DNA of 37,604 bases from Micromonospora sp. HK10 (GTDB lineage: Bacteria; Actinomycetota; Actinomycetes; Mycobacteriales; Micromonosporaceae), in the NCBI RefSeq assembly GCF_000982955.1, contig NZ_KQ058893.1:222-37825 (forward strand), read 5' to 3'. The notes beneath the pieces were generated by a model, which saw only the letters and a list, made by a program, of their open reading frames with translations, was not told the origin of the DNA and ran no database searches. A program made the position numbers and the translations under genes. Shown in pieces: positions 16,135-23,503 of the stretch; positions within the stretch are counted from its first letter, which is position 1; every line of letters starts with the position of its first letter.

Positions 16135-17112
16135 CTACGGGACGTCCCGTCCGGCGCTCTCCGGGCCGGCCCGGTCGTCCGGGGCAGAGCCGCTGTCTCC
16201 GGCCGGCGCCCCTGCCGCGGAGGGCGGCGACCCGGCCTCGGCGGCGTCGGATGCCGACGGGGCGGTGCCGGCACCGGACTGTGGGGTGTCCGGATCCCCC
16301 GACGGGACGGCGGCGTGCCCGGCGGTTGACGGGGCGGTGGTGGGACCGGCCGGCGTCGGTCCGACATGCACGGCGGGATCAGGGCAGATCGGATATCCGG
16401 CCGGCGGCACCGGCCAGAACGGCTGCGGGTGATACGGCCCGTAGCCGTAGGCGTAGCCGTATGCCGGCCCGCGGTCGGGGCCGGCGGGCGCCGCACCGCG
16501 GAACCAGCGGCGGGAGTCGGAAAGCAGGAGCAGCACCACGACCGCGGCGCTGAGTCCCAGCACGAGCAGGACCCCGATGCCGCCCACCGCCATTGACACC
16601 GCTCCCGGCTCGTCCCGCGCGTAGAGCGTCTCCAGGAACTTCGACTCCTCCCAACCGGCGTCCGGCGGCCCGCCCGCCGACGGATCGACCTCCGCGATGT
16701 CCCCGGCGGCGAAGATCGTGAACGGGACGATCAGCAGGCCGAGGCAGGTCTGCCCGACGCAGAGCAGCAGCTGCGCCCCGCCCGCCACGAAGACGAGGAT
16801 CCGGGCCACGTTGCTGCCCCGGCGCAGCGGCAGGGCGGTGGCACCGAGCCAACCCGCGAGCAGGAGCGCCGGGATGCTGATGAAGCAGGTCATGAAGACG
16901 TTCCCGGACCGCTCGTCGGCGACCTCGGCCGGGTCGGCGTCGGGTACCAGCCGCAGCGCCTCGTCGATCTGCGCGTTGTAGCGCACCGCGTCGGCGACGG
17001 CCAGGCAGACGACGAGGAGCAGGACGGCCACGGTGGCGAGCTGCAGCCAGTACGCCACGGTGACCGCACCGGGCCGGGCGGGCCGGGCCGGCGCGGTGTC
17101 GGAAGAGGTCAT
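16135..17112 (-). CDS. Four-helix membrane protein with long disordered tail (325 aa)
   Basis: Unknown function; third member of the local group with the proteins at 8736-9593 and 9666-10499. Helices lie at roughly 20-44, 73-95, 104-135 and 178-198, with an outer loop around 140-170. A tail of about 125 residues begins GPAYGYAYGYGPYHPQPFWP and becomes Ala/Pro/Ser/Gly/Asp-rich. The start ATG is at 17112. A TACCTT hexamer ends eight bases upstream and there is no Shine-Dalgarno sequence, so it may be leaderless with its own promoter. It lies 86 bp before the DUF4178 operon and could be read through into it. Confidence 0.78.
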   Translation of the reverse strand: MTSSDTAPARPARPGAVTVAYWLQLATVAVLLLVVCLAVADAVRYNAQIDEALRLVPDADPAEVADERSGNVFMTCFISIPALLLAGWLGATALPLRRGSNVARILVFVAGGAQLLLCVGQTCLGLLIVPFTIFAAGDIAEVDPSAGGPPDAGWEESKFLETLYARDEPGAVSMAVGGIGVLLVLGLSAAVVVLLLLSDSRRWFRGAAPAGPDRGPAYGYAYGYGPYHPQPFWPVPPAGYPICPDPAVHVGPTPAGPTTAPSTAGHAAVPSGDPDTPQSGAGTAPSASDAAEAGSPPSAAGAPAGDSGSAPDDRAGPESAGRDVP

Positions 17113-17126
17113 GGCGGCACAAGGTA
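17113..17126 (-). promoter_or_regulatory. -10 hexamer of a likely leaderless transcript for the 325-aa membrane protein
   Basis: TACCTT on the minus strand (complement of 17121-17126) is eight bases before the ATG at 17112. Confidence 0.4.
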
Positions 17127-17169
17127 CGGGGTGAAGCGACTTCTCGCAGTCCCCCGACCGGGCCGGCGA

Positions 17170-17547
17170 TCAGTCCCCGGTGAGGCGCTCGGTGGCGTAC
17201 TCGCGGAGCGTCACCCGGCCCATGAGGCAGCCGCTGAACGTGGTGAACTCGCCGTCGTCGTGGCGCAGCCGTTCCCACGCCGCCCGGCCGCCCGCCGGGT
17301 CGGCGGTCTCCAGCAGCGTGGCCGCGTACGCCTTCCCCGCCGGCGAGCCGTGCGCGAGCAGCCAGTCCACCTTCTTCCGCCCCCGTCCCGGATCCTCGCG
17401 AAGGGCCTGCGCCAGGCGGCGGTACGCCTCCGTCGCCGGCAGGACCTGCCCGGCGAACCCCACCCCTCCGAAGGCGAGGGTGTCCGCCCGTGCGAGCTCC
17501 TCGACCGCCGCAGCCAACTCCCGGTCGTGCTTCCCGAACCCCACCAT
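17170..17547 (-). CDS. Small soluble protein of unknown function (125 aa)
   Basis: I do not recognise it. It is predicted helical and soluble, with a composition close to a short helical-repeat protein: LAAAVEELARADTLAFGGVG, ATEAYRRLAQALREDPGRGR, KVDWLLAHGSPAGKAYAATL and LREYATERLTGD. There is no signal peptide and no catalytic motif. ATG 17547 has GGGAGG very close (two bases), so the GTG one codon later is also possible. It lies 57 bases upstream of the 325-aa membrane protein in the same direction. Codon usage is like the neighbours, so I take it as a real gene. Confidence 0.65.
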   Translation of the reverse strand: MVGFGKHDRELAAAVEELARADTLAFGGVGFAGQVLPATEAYRRLAQALREDPGRGRKKVDWLLAHGSPAGKAYAATLLETADPAGGRAAWERLRHDDGEFTTFSGCLMGRVTLREYATERLTGD

Positions 17548-17584
17548 GCCCTCCCTACTGCCCGCTCCAGCCCACCCCGACCCT

Positions 17585-17645
17585 GTTGATCAAGGAGTTT
17601 GCGTCACGCCACCCGCGCTTCCCCGACGCGAACCCCTTGGTCAAC
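17585..17645. repeat. Imperfect 22-bp palindrome (dispersed-type repeat) between clpB and an unknown gene
   Basis: Left arm GTTGATCAAGGAGTTTGCGT (from 17585) and right arm 17624-17645, ending CCCCTTGGTCAAC, match at 18 of 22 positions across a 17-base loop. Two of the four mismatches become G-U pairs in RNA. The left-arm motif looks like one I associate with a dispersed palindrome in Micromonosporaceae intergenic DNA (memory, not checked). Confidence 0.65.
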
Positions 17646-17711
17646 TCGGACCTCACCGTCAACTCGGACCTCGCCGTCAACTCGGACCTCGCCGTCAACT
17701 CGGACCTCGCC
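17640..17711. repeat. Tandem repeat, four copies of 18 bp
   Basis: GTCAACTCGGACCTCRCC is repeated four times head to tail (17640-17657, 17658-17675, 17676-17693, 17694-17711); only the first copy differs (A for G). The unit begins with the outermost GTCAAC of the palindrome's right arm, so the array seems to have grown from the end of that element. Confidence 0.9.
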
Positions 17712-17722
17712 GGGTGCGGCCG

Positions 17723-17762
17723 GGCCGGCGGGGGAGGCCGGGGGCCGGCGGGGGAGGCCGGG
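17723..17762. repeat. Two copies of a 20-bp GC repeat
   Basis: GGCCGGCGGGGGAGGCCGGG occurs twice in direct succession (17723-17742 and 17743-17762). It sits just beyond the clpB stop and the 18-bp array. Confidence 0.85.
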
Positions 17763-17787
17763 GGCCCGCGCGGGGGCGGGACCCCGG
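17758..17787 (-). terminator. Possible clpB terminator hairpin
   Basis: CCGGGG (17758-17763) can pair with CCCCGG (17782-17787) ten bases beyond the clpB stop. The stem is short but very GC-rich, and the sequence after it (in the clpB direction) is also GC-repetitive. Confidence 0.4.
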
Positions 17788-17796
17788 GCAGGGTGG

Positions 17797-20388
17797 TCAG
17801 GCGGGGGTGACCGTCAGGGAGTCCTTGGTGTCGGACAGGTCGACCCGGACCGTGTCGCCGTCGCGGATCTGGCCGGCCAGCAGCGCCTTGGCGAGCTGGT
17901 CACCGATGGCCGACTGGACCAGCCGGCGCAGCGGGCGGGCGCCGTAGATCGGGTCGTACCCGTGCTCGGCGAGCCAGGTGCGGGCCGCCTCGGTGATCTC
18001 CAGGCCCAGCCGGCGGTCGGCGAGCCGGCGGCGCAGCCGGTCGAGCTGGATGTCGACGATGGCCCGCAGGTCGGCGCCCTGGAGGGCGGCGAACACCACG
18101 ATGTCATCGAGGCGGTTGAGGAACTCCGGCTTGAAGTGCGACCGGACCACCGCCAGCACGCCCTCCCGGCGCTCCTCCTCGGTCAGCGTCAGGTCACTGA
18201 TCACCGACGAGCCCAGGTTCGAGGTGAGGATCAGGAGCGCGTTGCGGAAGTCCACGGTGCGGCCCTGGCCGTCGGTGAGCCGGCCGTCGTCGAGCACCTG
18301 GAGCAGCACGTCGAAGACGTCCGGGTGGGCCTTCTCCACCTCGTCCAGCAGGATCACCGAGTACGGCCGGCGGCGCACCGCCTCGGTGAGCTGGCCGCCC
18401 TCCTCGTAGCCGACGTAGCCGGGCGGGGCGCCGACCAGGCGGGCGACGGAGTGCTTCTCGCCGTACTCGCTCATGTCGATGCGGACCATGGCCCGCTCGT
18501 CGTCGAAGAGGAACTCGGCGAGCGCCTTGGCCAGCTCCGTCTTGCCGACACCGGTCGGGCCGAGGAAGAGGAAGCTGCCGGTGGGCCGGTCCGGGTCGGC
18601 GACGCCGGCCCGGGCCCGGCGCACCGCGTCGGACACCGCGCCGACCGCCTCGGCCTGGCCGACCACCCGGGCCCCGAGCGACCCCTCCATCCGCAGCAGC
18701 TTGGCGGTCTCGCCCTCCAGCAGCCGGCCGGCGGGGATGCCGGTCCAGGAGGCGACCACGGCGGCGATGTCGTCGGCGCCGACCTCCTCCTTGAGCATCG
18801 CGCCGTCGGCCTGGAGCCGGGCCAGCTCCTCCTCGGCCGTGGCCAGTTCGGCCTTGAGGGCCGGGATCCGGCCGTAGCGCAGCTCGGCGGCGCGCTCCAG
18901 CTCGCCGTCGCGCTCGGCCCGCTCGGCCTCGCCGCCGAGCCGCTCCAGCTCCTCCTTGGCGGTGGAGAGCTTGGTGATGTGGCTCTTCTCCAGCTGCCAG
19001 CGCTCAGAGAGCGCGGTGAGCTGCTCGCGCTTGTCGGCCAGCTCCTTGCGCAGCCGCTCCAGGCGCTCGGCGGAGGCGGCGTCGGGCTCCTTGGCCAGTG
19101 CCATCTCCTCGATCTCGAGCCGGCGCACCGCCCGCTCGATCTCGTCCACCTCGACCGGACGGGAGTCGATCTCCATGCGCAGCCGGGACGCGGACTCGTC
19201 GACCAGGTCGATCGCCTTGTCGGGCAGGAACCGGTCGGTGATGTAGCGGTCGGAGAGGGCGGCGGCGGCGACCAGCGCGGCGTCGGTGATCCGTACGCCG
19301 TGGTGCACCTCGTAGCGCTCCTTGAGGCCCCGCAGGATGCCGATGGTGTCCTCGATGGTGGGCTCGCCGACCAGCACCGGCTGGAAGCGGCGCTCCAGCG
19401 CCGGGTCCTTCTCGATGTGCTCGCGGTATTCGTCGAGGGTGGTCGCGCCGACCATCCGCAGCTCGCCGCGGGCCAGCATCGGCTTGAGCATGTTGCCGGC
19501 GTCCATCGAGCCCTCGCCCTTGCCGGCGCCGACCACGGTGTGCAGCTCGTCGAGGAAGGTGATGACCTGGCCGTTGGAGTTCTTGATCTCCTCGAGCACC
19601 GACTTCAGCCGCTCCTCGAACTGGCCGCGGTACTGCGCGCCGGCCACCATGGCGCCGAGGTCGAGCGAGACCAGCTTCTTGTCCCGCAACGACTCGGGTA
19701 CGTCACCGGCGACGATCCGCTGGGCCAGGCCCTCCACGATGGCGGTCTTGCCGACGCCGGGCTCACCGATCAGCACCGGGTTGTTCTTGGTACGCCGGGA
19801 GAGCACCTGGATCACCCGGCGGATCTCCGAGTCCCGGCCGATGACCGGGTCGATCTTCCCGTCCCGGGCGCTGGCGGTCAGGTCCACGCCGTACTTGGCC
19901 AGGGCCTGGTAGGTCTGCTCCGGGTCGGCGGTGGTGACCCGCCGGTCCCCGCCCCGGACGGTCGGGAAGGCGGCGACCAGGTTCTCCTCGGTGGCGCCGG
20001 AGTTCTTCAGCGCGACGGAGACCGCGCCACCGACCCGGGCCAGCCCGGCCAGCAGGTGCTCGGTGGAGGTGTACTCGTCGCCGAGCGGCCGGGCGATCTG
20101 CTCGGCGGCGCCGATGGCGTTGACGAACTCGCGGGCCAGGGTGGGCTCGGCGATGCTGGAGCCGCGGGCGGCGGGCAGCCCGTCGACCGAGCGCTGGGCG
20201 ACCCGGCGCAGCTCGGCGGGATCGGCCCCGACGGCGCGCAGCAGGCCGGCGGCGGTCGAGCCGTCGGTGTCCAGCAGTGACAGCAGCAGGTGCCAGGGTT
20301 CCACGGTGGCGTGGCCGCGCTGGTTCGCCAGCGCGACGGCACCGGTGATGGTCTCGCGGCTCTTGGTGGTGAGGCGTTCCGTGTTCAT
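17797..20388 (-). CDS. clpB: ATP-dependent disaggregase ClpB (863 aa)
   Basis: Hsp100 chaperone that pulls proteins out of aggregates together with DnaK/DnaJ/GrpE. N-terminal Clp repeats (1-145) are followed by the first AAA+ domain with Walker A GEPGVGKT (208-215) and Walker B ITFLDELHT. A coiled-coil middle domain (about 405-520; EIERAVRRLEIEEMALAKEP onwards) marks ClpB rather than ClpA or ClpC. The second AAA+ domain has GPTGVGKTELAKAL, the pore loop GAPPGYVGYEEGG and VILLDEVEKAH. Length is typical. ATG 20388 has GGGGGAGC just upstream. A HAIR-type operator 45-68 bases upstream of the ATG ties it to HspR, which is encoded in this same window. Confidence 0.97.
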   Translation of the reverse strand: MNTERLTTKSRETITGAVALANQRGHATVEPWHLLLSLLDTDGSTAAGLLRAVGADPAELRRVAQRSVDGLPAARGSSIAEPTLAREFVNAIGAAEQIARPLGDEYTSTEHLLAGLARVGGAVSVALKNSGATEENLVAAFPTVRGGDRRVTTADPEQTYQALAKYGVDLTASARDGKIDPVIGRDSEIRRVIQVLSRRTKNNPVLIGEPGVGKTAIVEGLAQRIVAGDVPESLRDKKLVSLDLGAMVAGAQYRGQFEERLKSVLEEIKNSNGQVITFLDELHTVVGAGKGEGSMDAGNMLKPMLARGELRMVGATTLDEYREHIEKDPALERRFQPVLVGEPTIEDTIGILRGLKERYEVHHGVRITDAALVAAAALSDRYITDRFLPDKAIDLVDESASRLRMEIDSRPVEVDEIERAVRRLEIEEMALAKEPDAASAERLERLRKELADKREQLTALSERWQLEKSHITKLSTAKEELERLGGEAERAERDGELERAAELRYGRIPALKAELATAEEELARLQADGAMLKEEVGADDIAAVVASWTGIPAGRLLEGETAKLLRMEGSLGARVVGQAEAVGAVSDAVRRARAGVADPDRPTGSFLFLGPTGVGKTELAKALAEFLFDDERAMVRIDMSEYGEKHSVARLVGAPPGYVGYEEGGQLTEAVRRRPYSVILLDEVEKAHPDVFDVLLQVLDDGRLTDGQGRTVDFRNALLILTSNLGSSVISDLTLTEEERREGVLAVVRSHFKPEFLNRLDDIVVFAALQGADLRAIVDIQLDRLRRRLADRRLGLEITEAARTWLAEHGYDPIYGARPLRRLVQSAIGDQLAKALLAGQIRDGDTVRVDLSDTKDSLTVTPA

Positions 20389-20431
20389 GGGCTCCCCCGG
20401 ATCGGCGTGTCCACTGGGACAGACACAACCA

Positions 20432-20456
20432 GAGTTGAGTCTATTCCGCTCAACTC
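20432..20456 (-). promoter_or_regulatory. HAIR operator (HspR binding site) of clpB
   Basis: AGTTGAGT (20433-20440), seven bases, then GCTCAACT (20448-20455): an inverted repeat matching the HAIR consensus CTTGAGT-N7-ACTCAAG except at the outermost C/G pair and one inner base. Flanking G (20432) and C (20456) extend the dyad. It lies in the clpB leader or promoter, where HspR bound with DnaK would repress. Confidence 0.85.
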
Positions 20457-20473
20457 CATCGGTGTGAGCTGGA

Positions 20474-21115
20474 TCACTCTCGGCGGTCCCAGCGCCAGTC
20501 GAACTCGCCCTCCGCCGGCGGCGGCCCGGGCAGCGACGGCTCGCGCTGCACCAGACCGGCGAGCAGCAGCGCCAGGTGGCGGCGGCGCAGCTGCCGGGTC
20601 CGCTCCGGATCGGGTACGCGGATCGCGGCGCACCCCTCCAGCAGCAGCCCGACGTCCTGCGTCACCACGTCCGGCCGGAGCCGCCCGGCCGCCCGCGCCC
20701 GCCGCACCAGCCCGTCGACCAGTTCGTTCGCGCGGATCGCGGCACGCCCCAACTCCTCGGTCGGGGTGAAGGTGCCGGCCAGGTGCACGGTGAGCGAGTG
20801 CACGTCGGCGTCGACGACGCGCTCCAGGAAGCCGGCGAACGCGGCCCAGCCGTCCGGCTCGTCGGCGACCTCCTCGGCGGCCGCGATGAACCGGCGCAGC
20901 CCGTCGGCGCAGAGCTTGCGCAGCAGGTCCTCCTTGCTGGCGTACCGCCGGTAGAGGGCGCTGATTCCGACGCCGGCCCGCTCGGCGACGGCGGCGACCG
21001 GCGCCTTCGGGTCGGCGAGGAAGACGGCGCGGGCGGCGTCCAGGATCACCGCGTCGTTGCGGGCCGCCTGGGCTCGCCGGCCGGCGAGCGGCGGGGCATC
21101 GGTCGGGTTCGGCAT
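20474..21115 (-). CDS. TetR-family transcriptional regulator (213 aa)
   Basis: N-terminal helix-turn-helix at about residues 20-65: RNDAVILDAARAVFLADPKA, then VAAVAERAGVGISALYRRYA and SKEDLLRKL. The C-terminal half (about 80-190) is the helical ligand and dimerisation domain. The ATG at 21115 is chosen because a TATCTT hexamer lies six bases upstream, suggesting a leaderless transcript, and because the protein begins well ahead of the HTH. It is divergent from the epoxide-hydrolase gene, with two inverted repeats in the 83-bp gap, the classical arrangement of a TetR repressor that controls itself and its neighbour. The ligand is probably a small hydrophobic compound (inference from partner). 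Confidence 0.9.
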   Translation of the reverse strand: MPNPTDAPPLAGRRAQAARNDAVILDAARAVFLADPKAPVAAVAERAGVGISALYRRYASKEDLLRKLCADGLRRFIAAAEEVADEPDGWAAFAGFLERVVDADVHSLTVHLAGTFTPTEELGRAAIRANELVDGLVRRARAAGRLRPDVVTQDVGLLLEGCAAIRVPDPERTRQLRRRHLALLLAGLVQREPSLPGPPPAEGEFDWRWDRRE

Positions 21116-21127
21116 GCCCCGAAGATA
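21116..21127 (-). promoter_or_regulatory. -10 hexamer of a likely leaderless transcript for the TetR gene
   Basis: On the minus strand TATCTT (complement of 21122-21127) ends six bases before the ATG at 21115, with no Shine-Dalgarno sequence between. Confidence 0.4.
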
Positions 21128-21132
21128 TCAGT

Positions 21133-21147
21133 GGAACGGATCGTTCC
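21133..21147. promoter_or_regulatory. TetR operator dyad 1
   Basis: GGAACGGATCGTTCC, a near-perfect palindrome, six bases beyond the -10 hexamer of the TetR gene and just upstream of the hydrolase -10 (TACTCT, 21155-21160). Confidence 0.7.
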
Positions 21148-21154
21148 GCTCTGC

Positions 21155-21160
21155 TACTCT
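21155..21160 (+). promoter_or_regulatory. Probable -10 hexamer of the epoxide-hydrolase gene
   Basis: TACTCT lies between the two dyads. Initiation about seven bases downstream would fall inside dyad 2, so bound repressor would block it. The hydrolase ATG follows at 21199 with AAGGAG at 21187-21192. Confidence 0.4.
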
Positions 21161-21166
21161 CAAGCG

Positions 21167-21184
21167 GAACGAAGTATTCCGTTC
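21167..21184. promoter_or_regulatory. TetR operator dyad 2
   Basis: GAACGAAGTATTCCGTTC: the halves GAACGAAGT and ATTCCGTTC match as inverted repeats at seven of nine positions. It shares the GAACG half-site with dyad 1, about 35 bp away centre to centre. Confidence 0.6.
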
Positions 21185-21198
21185 TGAAGGAGCCAGGC

Positions 21199-22335
21199 AT
21201 GACGGACACCGCCATCCGCCCGTACCGCGTCGAGATCCCGCAGGCCGCCCTCGACGAGCTCGCCGACCGGCTGCGGCGGACCAACTGGCCCGGCGAGCTG
21301 CCGGACGCCGGCGCCGCCTACGGCACGCCGACCGACCGGGTCCGCGAGCTGGCCACCTACTGGCTGGAAAAGTTCGACTGGCGGGCGGTCGAGGCGCGGC
21401 TGAACGCCCACCCGCAGTTCGTCACCGAGATCGACGGCGAGGAGATCCACTTCCTGCACGTCCGGTCGTCCCGGCCGGACGCCATCCCGCTGGTGCTCAC
21501 CCACGGCTGGCCCGGCTCGGTGGTCGAGTACCTGGACGTGATCAGCCCGCTCACCGCGCCGGCCGACCCGGACGCGCCCGCCTTCCACCTGGTGATCCCG
21601 TCGCTGCCCGGCTTCGGCTTCTCCGGCCCGACCCGCAGCGCCGGCTGGAACCGCTACCGCACCGCCCGCGCCTGGGCGACGCTGATGGCCCGCCTCGGGT
21701 ACGACCGCTACGGCGCCGTCGGCAACGACGCCGGCTCGATGATCTCCCCCGAACTGGGCCGCGTCGACGCCGAGCACGTGCTCGGCGTGCACGTCACCCA
21801 ACTCTTCTCGTTCCCGTCCGGCGACCCGGCCGAGTTCCAGGGGCTCTCCGAGGCGGACCAGGCCGCGTTGCAGCACCTCCAGTGGTTCTACGAGAACAAG
21901 TTCTCCTTCAACCAGGTGCAGAGCCAGCAGCCGCAGACGCTCGCGTTCGCGCTGGCCGACTCGCCCGTCGGCCTGCTCGCCTGGAACGGGCAGCTCTTCG
22001 ACGAGAGCCTCGACCCGGACTTCGTCCTGGCCAACATCGCCAGCTACTGGTTCACCGGCACGGCCGGCTCGTCGATGCGGTTCTACTGGGAGGACGCGCA
22101 CGCCACCGAGCAGCCGACCGGCCCGACCACGGCACCGACCGGGCTGGCCATGTTCCCCGGCGACTTCCAGTCGATCCGCCGCTTCGCCGACCGGGACCAC
22201 GCCAACATCGTCAGCTGGCACCGCTTCGACGCCGGCCCCGAGCGGCGCGGGGACGTCGGCGGGCACTACGCCGCGCACGAGGCGACCGACGTGCTGGTCG
22301 GCGACGTGCGGCAGTTCTTCGCCGGGCTCCGCTGA
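21199..22335 (+). CDS. Epoxide hydrolase-family alpha/beta hydrolase (378 aa)
   Basis: An alpha/beta hydrolase of the microsomal epoxide hydrolase type, with the N-terminal EHN segment (about 5-110; AIRPYRVEIPQAALDELADR). The oxyanion-hole motif HGWPGS is at 102-107. The nucleophile is Asp177 in GNDAGS; the family more often has GGDWG, so the flanking residues are unusual. The general base is probably His356 in GGHYAAHE, close to the C-terminus. The second acid residue lies in the region after residue 290 but I cannot fix it. It would open an epoxide to a diol in the cytoplasm; substrate unknown. AAGGAG is six bases before the ATG. Regulated, most likely, by the divergent TetR protein. Confidence 0.88.
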   Translation: MTDTAIRPYRVEIPQAALDELADRLRRTNWPGELPDAGAAYGTPTDRVRELATYWLEKFDWRAVEARLNAHPQFVTEIDGEEIHFLHVRSSRPDAIPLVLTHGWPGSVVEYLDVISPLTAPADPDAPAFHLVIPSLPGFGFSGPTRSAGWNRYRTARAWATLMARLGYDRYGAVGNDAGSMISPELGRVDAEHVLGVHVTQLFSFPSGDPAEFQGLSEADQAALQHLQWFYENKFSFNQVQSQQPQTLAFALADSPVGLLAWNGQLFDESLDPDFVLANIASYWFTGTAGSSMRFYWEDAHATEQPTGPTTAPTGLAMFPGDFQSIRRFADRDHANIVSWHRFDAGPERRGDVGGHYAAHEATDVLVGDVRQFFAGLR

Positions 22336-22339
22336 GCAC

Positions 22340-22371
22340 CCGCCGGGGCCGGCACAGTCCGGCCCCGGCGG
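22340..22371. terminator. Bidirectional terminator between the hydrolase and lipoprotein genes
   Basis: A perfect 13-bp inverted repeat, CCGCCGGGGCCGG (22340-22352) and its complement (22359-22371), around the loop CACAGT. It lies between convergent genes, five bases after one stop and eight before the other. Confidence 0.85.
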
Positions 22372-22378
22372 AACGGCC

Positions 22379-23473
22379 TCAGGCGGCGGCCAGCACCAGC
22401 CTGATCCAGCGCCGGTTGCCGACCGGGCCGACGTTCAGCACGATCTCGTGCCGCCCGCGGGCCAGCAGCGTCCCGTCCCGCAGCAGGCTCAGCTGCTGCT
22501 CGGGCCGGACCGGCCAGCTCACCCGCTTGTACCGGCCGTCGACCACGAGACCCACGCCGTCCGGGCCGGTCACCCCCACCCGCCCGGCGCCGACCGGCGC
22601 CACCGACAGGATCCGGCTCGGATGCCCCTCGGCCGTTACCGGCTGCCACACCCCCCGCCACTGCCAGAGCGCCGGAAAGCTGATCCGATCCGGCCGCTCG
22701 CCCACCAGCCAGGGCTCGCCGTCGGGCGCGCGCACCGGGCGGAGCACACCGACCGGGTCCTCCGACGCGGGCACCGCCGTCCGCTGCCAGCTCCGGCCCT
22801 GGTCGGTCGAGACCGCCGCGTACGGCCGGCCGCCCTCGTCGGCACCGGTCGCCACCAGCAGGTCACCGGCCTCGGTCACGTCCTGCACCCGGGGCAGGCC
22901 GGGCTGGGCGGCCAGCGGACGCAACCGGCGGCCGTCCCACCGGGCCACCCGCCCGCCGCCCTCGTCGGTCACCTGGAAGCGGTCCGGCCCGGTCAGGCCG
23001 GGCGGCGGCGACACCCCCGGGTAGTGGGTGAAGGTGGCGCCACCGTCGGTCGAGGCGTACCACCCGAACGGTTCGGCGCCCAGCACCAGGACCCCGTTCG
23101 GTGCGTAGAGCTGCTGGTTCTCGGCCACCGGGCGGGGGTGCGGCAACGCCCGCCAGGACCGGCCACCGTCCCCGGTGGCGAAGAGCAGCGCCGGGCAGTC
23201 CCGCCCGGGTGGCCGGCCGTCGCAGGTCGCGAAGAGGGCGTATGCCCGCTCGGCGTCGACGAACTCGACGCGTGGCGGGTCGTACCGCGCGGCGACGGCG
23301 ACCTCGACGTGGCGTACCTCGTCGACGTCCGCCACCGGCGGCGCGCTGGCGACCGGACGGGACGACGCGGACGCCCGGTCCGGCGGCGGCCGCCGCACGT
23401 CCCCGATCGAGCACGCGGTCAGGGCGGGCAGGAGCAGCAGGATGATCAGCATGTGACCCGGTCGTCGGTCCAT
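22379..23473 (-). CDS. Lipoprotein with Asp-box (BNR, sialidase-like) repeats (364 aa)
   Basis: A lipoprotein signal peptide ends in LPALTAC with Cys21 as the lipid-bearing residue. The mature part after a Pro/Ser-rich linker (22-50) is predicted beta-propeller. Three Asp-box motifs are visible: TGDGGRSW, STDGGATF and STDQGRSW. Such folds occur in sialidases, photosynthesis-assembly proteins and cell-surface binding proteins; no catalytic Arg triad can be seen, so I do not call it an enzyme. GGAGG is four bases before the ATG at 23473. Divergent from the antiporter regulator, with overlapping -10 elements in the gap. Confidence 0.85.
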   Translation of the reverse strand: MDRRPGHMLIILLLLPALTACSIGDVRRPPPDRASASSRPVASAPPVADVDEVRHVEVAVAARYDPPRVEFVDAERAYALFATCDGRPPGRDCPALLFATGDGGRSWRALPHPRPVAENQQLYAPNGVLVLGAEPFGWYASTDGGATFTHYPGVSPPPGLTGPDRFQVTDEGGGRVARWDGRRLRPLAAQPGLPRVQDVTEAGDLLVATGADEGGRPYAAVSTDQGRSWQRTAVPASEDPVGVLRPVRAPDGEPWLVGERPDRISFPALWQWRGVWQPVTAEGHPSRILSVAPVGAGRVGVTGPDGVGLVVDGRYKRVSWPVRPEQQLSLLRDGTLLARGRHEIVLNVGPVGNRRWIRLVLAAA

Positions 23474-23486
23474 CGCGCCTCCAGCA

Positions 23487-23496
23487 CAGGTAGCCT
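23487..23496. promoter_or_regulatory. Overlapping divergent -10 hexamers (lipoprotein and khtT)
   Basis: On the plus strand TAGCCT (23491-23496) is seven bases before the khtT GTG. On the minus strand TACCTG (complement of 23487-23492) is about 13 bases before the lipoprotein ATG. The two share two bases, so RNA polymerase can engage only one at a time. Confidence 0.4.
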
Positions 23497-23503
23497 CACC
23501 CGG

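Noticed and set aside
17599..20280. 893-residue plus-strand frame opposite clpB
   Set aside because: It is the antisense shadow of clpB, which has full family motifs. Its composition is typical of the complement of a GC-rich gene.
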